A DNA stretch of 6,369 nt, from positions 1 to 6,369 of the forward strand of contig CAMVIL010000080.1 in the NCBI GenBank assembly GCA_947167535.1, given 5' to 3'. Positions 6,001 through 6,369 of this stretch are shown piece by piece; positions within the stretch are counted from its first letter, which is position 1; the number at the start of each line of letters is the position of its first letter. Under the pieces are notes generated by a model. The model was not told the DNA's origin and did not search any database. It saw nothing but the letters and a program-made list of their open reading frames with translations. The DNA comes from an uncultured Ruminococcus sp. Lineage in GTDB: Bacteria > Bacillota > Clostridia > Oscillospirales > Ruminococcaceae. The position numbers were made by a program, and so were the translations under genes.

Positions 6001-6369
6001 AGATATCCTACGTTATCTCCACGTCCTCCAAGGGCAGAAGCCCCCAGCGCGACAGCGTAAAGATACGCCGCAAGACCGTCGAGCGCAACATCCCCTGCCT
6101 GACTTCGATAGACACAGCCAATGCAGTAGCAGCGTCTATCCGCTCCAAGTACAGTGAAGCCAACACCGAGATAGTTGACATAAACCACATGAGGACCGAG
6201 AAGCAGAAGCTGCAGTTCACCAAGATGCACGGCTGCGGCAACGACTACGTTTACTTCAACTGCTTCAACCAGCGCATCGACAACCCCGAGGGTCTGGCGC
6301 TGGCACTTTCCGACAGACACTTCGGCGTGGGCGGCGACGGCGTTATCCTCATTCAGCGCTCCCGCATAG
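3003..6369 (+). CDS. carB: Carbamoyl-phosphate synthase large subunit fused in frame to diaminopimelate epimerase (3' end off-window)
   Basis: 1,122 codons are visible with no stop. Residues 1 to about 1062 are a complete CarB, which makes carbamoyl phosphate from bicarbonate, ammonia and two ATP. The two homologous halves are clear. The first has [15 protein letters not shown] (14-28), ATP-grasp residues R171-P172 and LGGTGGG, and E300/N302/R304 in EVNPR. The oligomerisation region includes IDEWF (456-460). The second half has [15 protein letters not shown] (from 556), R705-P706 and E830/N832/R834. The C-terminal MGS-like allosteric domain (about 935-1050) keeps T965, T968 and K984, which align by eye with the E. 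coli UMP/IMP-site residues T974, T977 and K993. The CarB tail TEIVDINHM aligns with E. coli TEKVISVQEM, so the C-terminus is intact. The frame then continues into DapF (see the separate entry). It is the second gene of the operon. CarB assignment is near certain; the fusion is read directly from the sequence. Confidence 0.96.
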   Translation, partial: MPLNKDIKRVLVIGSGPIVIGQAAEFDYAGTQACRALKEEGLEVILVNSNPATIMTDNHMADKIYIEPLTLTTIKRIIMKEKPDSLLSTLGGQTGLTLSMQLAKEGFLQEHGVKLLGADPETIDKAEDRQLFKDTMESIGQPCIPSLVVNTVEDAVDFANREDVGYPLIVRPAFTLGGTGGGIVNNEEELREIASNGLYLSPITQVLIEKCIAGWKEIEFEVMRDSKGNVITVCSMENFDPVGVHTGDSIVIAPCVTLADKEYQMLRSAALKIIDALKVEGGCNCQFALNPESFEYAVIEVNPRVSRSSALASKATGYPIAKVAAKIAVGYTLDEIKNAVTGKTYACFEPALDYVVVKMPKFPFDKFVYAKRDLGTQMKATGEVMAIGTTFEQAIMKAVRGAEIGHSSLRSPALMELSDDEVRAKIHNCNDERLFVVYEALRRGVTVDEIHAITLIDEWFLAKLKNLISIEKQLEENGLAAYETAKKMGFPDKVIEQLSGKKIDKPMHAVYKMVDTCAAEFSAATPYFYSTYDSEDEASEFIGSKRSNNKTVIVFGSGPIRIGQGIEFDYASVHCVWALKEKGFDVVIVNNNPETVSTDFDTADRLYFEPLTDEDVMNIIRVEKPYGVVVAFGGQTAIKLTKHLAANGVNIMGTPPDSIDAAEDRERFDELLELHKIKRPQGFTVMTCDEALEVANKIGYPVLMRPSYVLGGQNMIIAFSDEDIKEYMAIILAQEIENPILIDKYLMGTELEIDAICDGEDILIPGIMEHIERTGVHSGDSIAVYPAWNVSDKLIERIIDCSKKLAVSLKTMGLVNIQYLINNDELYVIEVNPRSSRTIPYISKVTGVPMVDLATRCMLGEKLKDMGYGTGLYKNSPYVAVKVPVFSFEKLIDVDNHLGPEMKSTGEVLAVASSLEEALHKGLIAAGYKLNVEGGVLITVRDPDKREIPQTAKAFYDLGFKLYGTEGTAKVINEHGIPCEPVAKIGEADENTLTLIESGKISYVISTSSKGRSPQRDSVKIRRKTVERNIPCLTSIDTANAVAASIRSKYSEANTEIVDINHMRTEKQKLQFTKMHGCGNDYVYFNCFNQRIDNPEGLALALSDRHFGVGGDGVILIQRSRI
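6210..6369 (+). other. dapF: N-terminal part of a diaminopimelate epimerase domain, fused to CarB and truncated by the window edge
   Basis: About 53 residues from residue 1070 of the fusion match the start of DapF, which converts LL- to meso-diaminopimelate for lysine and peptidoglycan. Visible motifs are [13 protein letters not shown], whose N1080 in GND matches substrate-site Asn11 of E. coli DapF, and [16 protein letters not shown], matching the E. coli ADRHLGVG region. The catalytic cysteines (CGNG and CGSG motifs) would lie beyond the window, so activity cannot be judged. The usual initiator Met of DapF is replaced by CTG (Leu) at 6210. A Met codon at 6189 belongs to the CarB tail by alignment, and neither it nor the ATG at 6225 has a Shine-Dalgarno. 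The domain assignment is strong; a separate translated DapF product seems unlikely. Confidence 0.88.

Noticed and set aside
6189..6191. ATG at 6189 as an independent dapF start
   Set aside because: There is no Shine-Dalgarno upstream, and it lies in the same frame as carB with no intervening stop. It aligns with a Met in the E. coli CarB tail.

Overview
This window looks like a low-to-medium GC Firmicute of the Ruminococcus / Oscillospiraceae type. That rests on three things: an InlB-repeat plus fibronectin-III-like surface protein, a cysteine-free Gram-positive type IV pilin, and clostridial-style CarA/CarB sequences. All genes are on the + strand. The genus is an inference from protein style; no marker gene is present.

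Layout. (1) Positions 2-883 hold the C-terminal end of a modular, lysine-rich surface or secreted protein whose start lies upstream of the window. A hairpin terminator follows at 917-952. (2) A strong sigma-A promoter (1037-1065), a short leader with a 5' hairpin and a good ribosome binding site drive a single-gene type IV pilin-like unit (1133-1603), closed by a textbook terminator (1646-1676). Its codon choice suggests high expression. (3) A second strong promoter (1725-1753), with an 18-bp palindrome just upstream, drives carA (1789-2859) and then carB (from 3003). These are the small and large subunits of glutamine-dependent carbamoyl-phosphate synthase, which feeds arginine and pyrimidine synthesis. 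A 143-bp structured, GC-rich spacer separates the two genes, which is long for this pair.

The main surprise is at the right edge. The carB frame does not stop after a full-length CarB. It runs without a stop into the N-terminus of diaminopimelate epimerase (DapF, the lysine / meso-DAP peptidoglycan enzyme) and is still open at the window end. About 1,070 residues of CarB plus linker are followed by about 53 residues of DapF. The usual DapF initiator position is a CTG (Leu), and no ribosome binding site is visible there, so this reads as a genuine CarB-DapF fusion rather than two adjacent genes.

No gene-free stretch exceeds 300 bases. The gaps are 884-1132 (terminator, AT-rich upstream region, promoter, leader), 1604-1788 (terminator, palindrome, promoter) and 2860-3002 (structured spacer). 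I saw no RNA genes, insertion sequences, CRISPR arrays or attachment sites.
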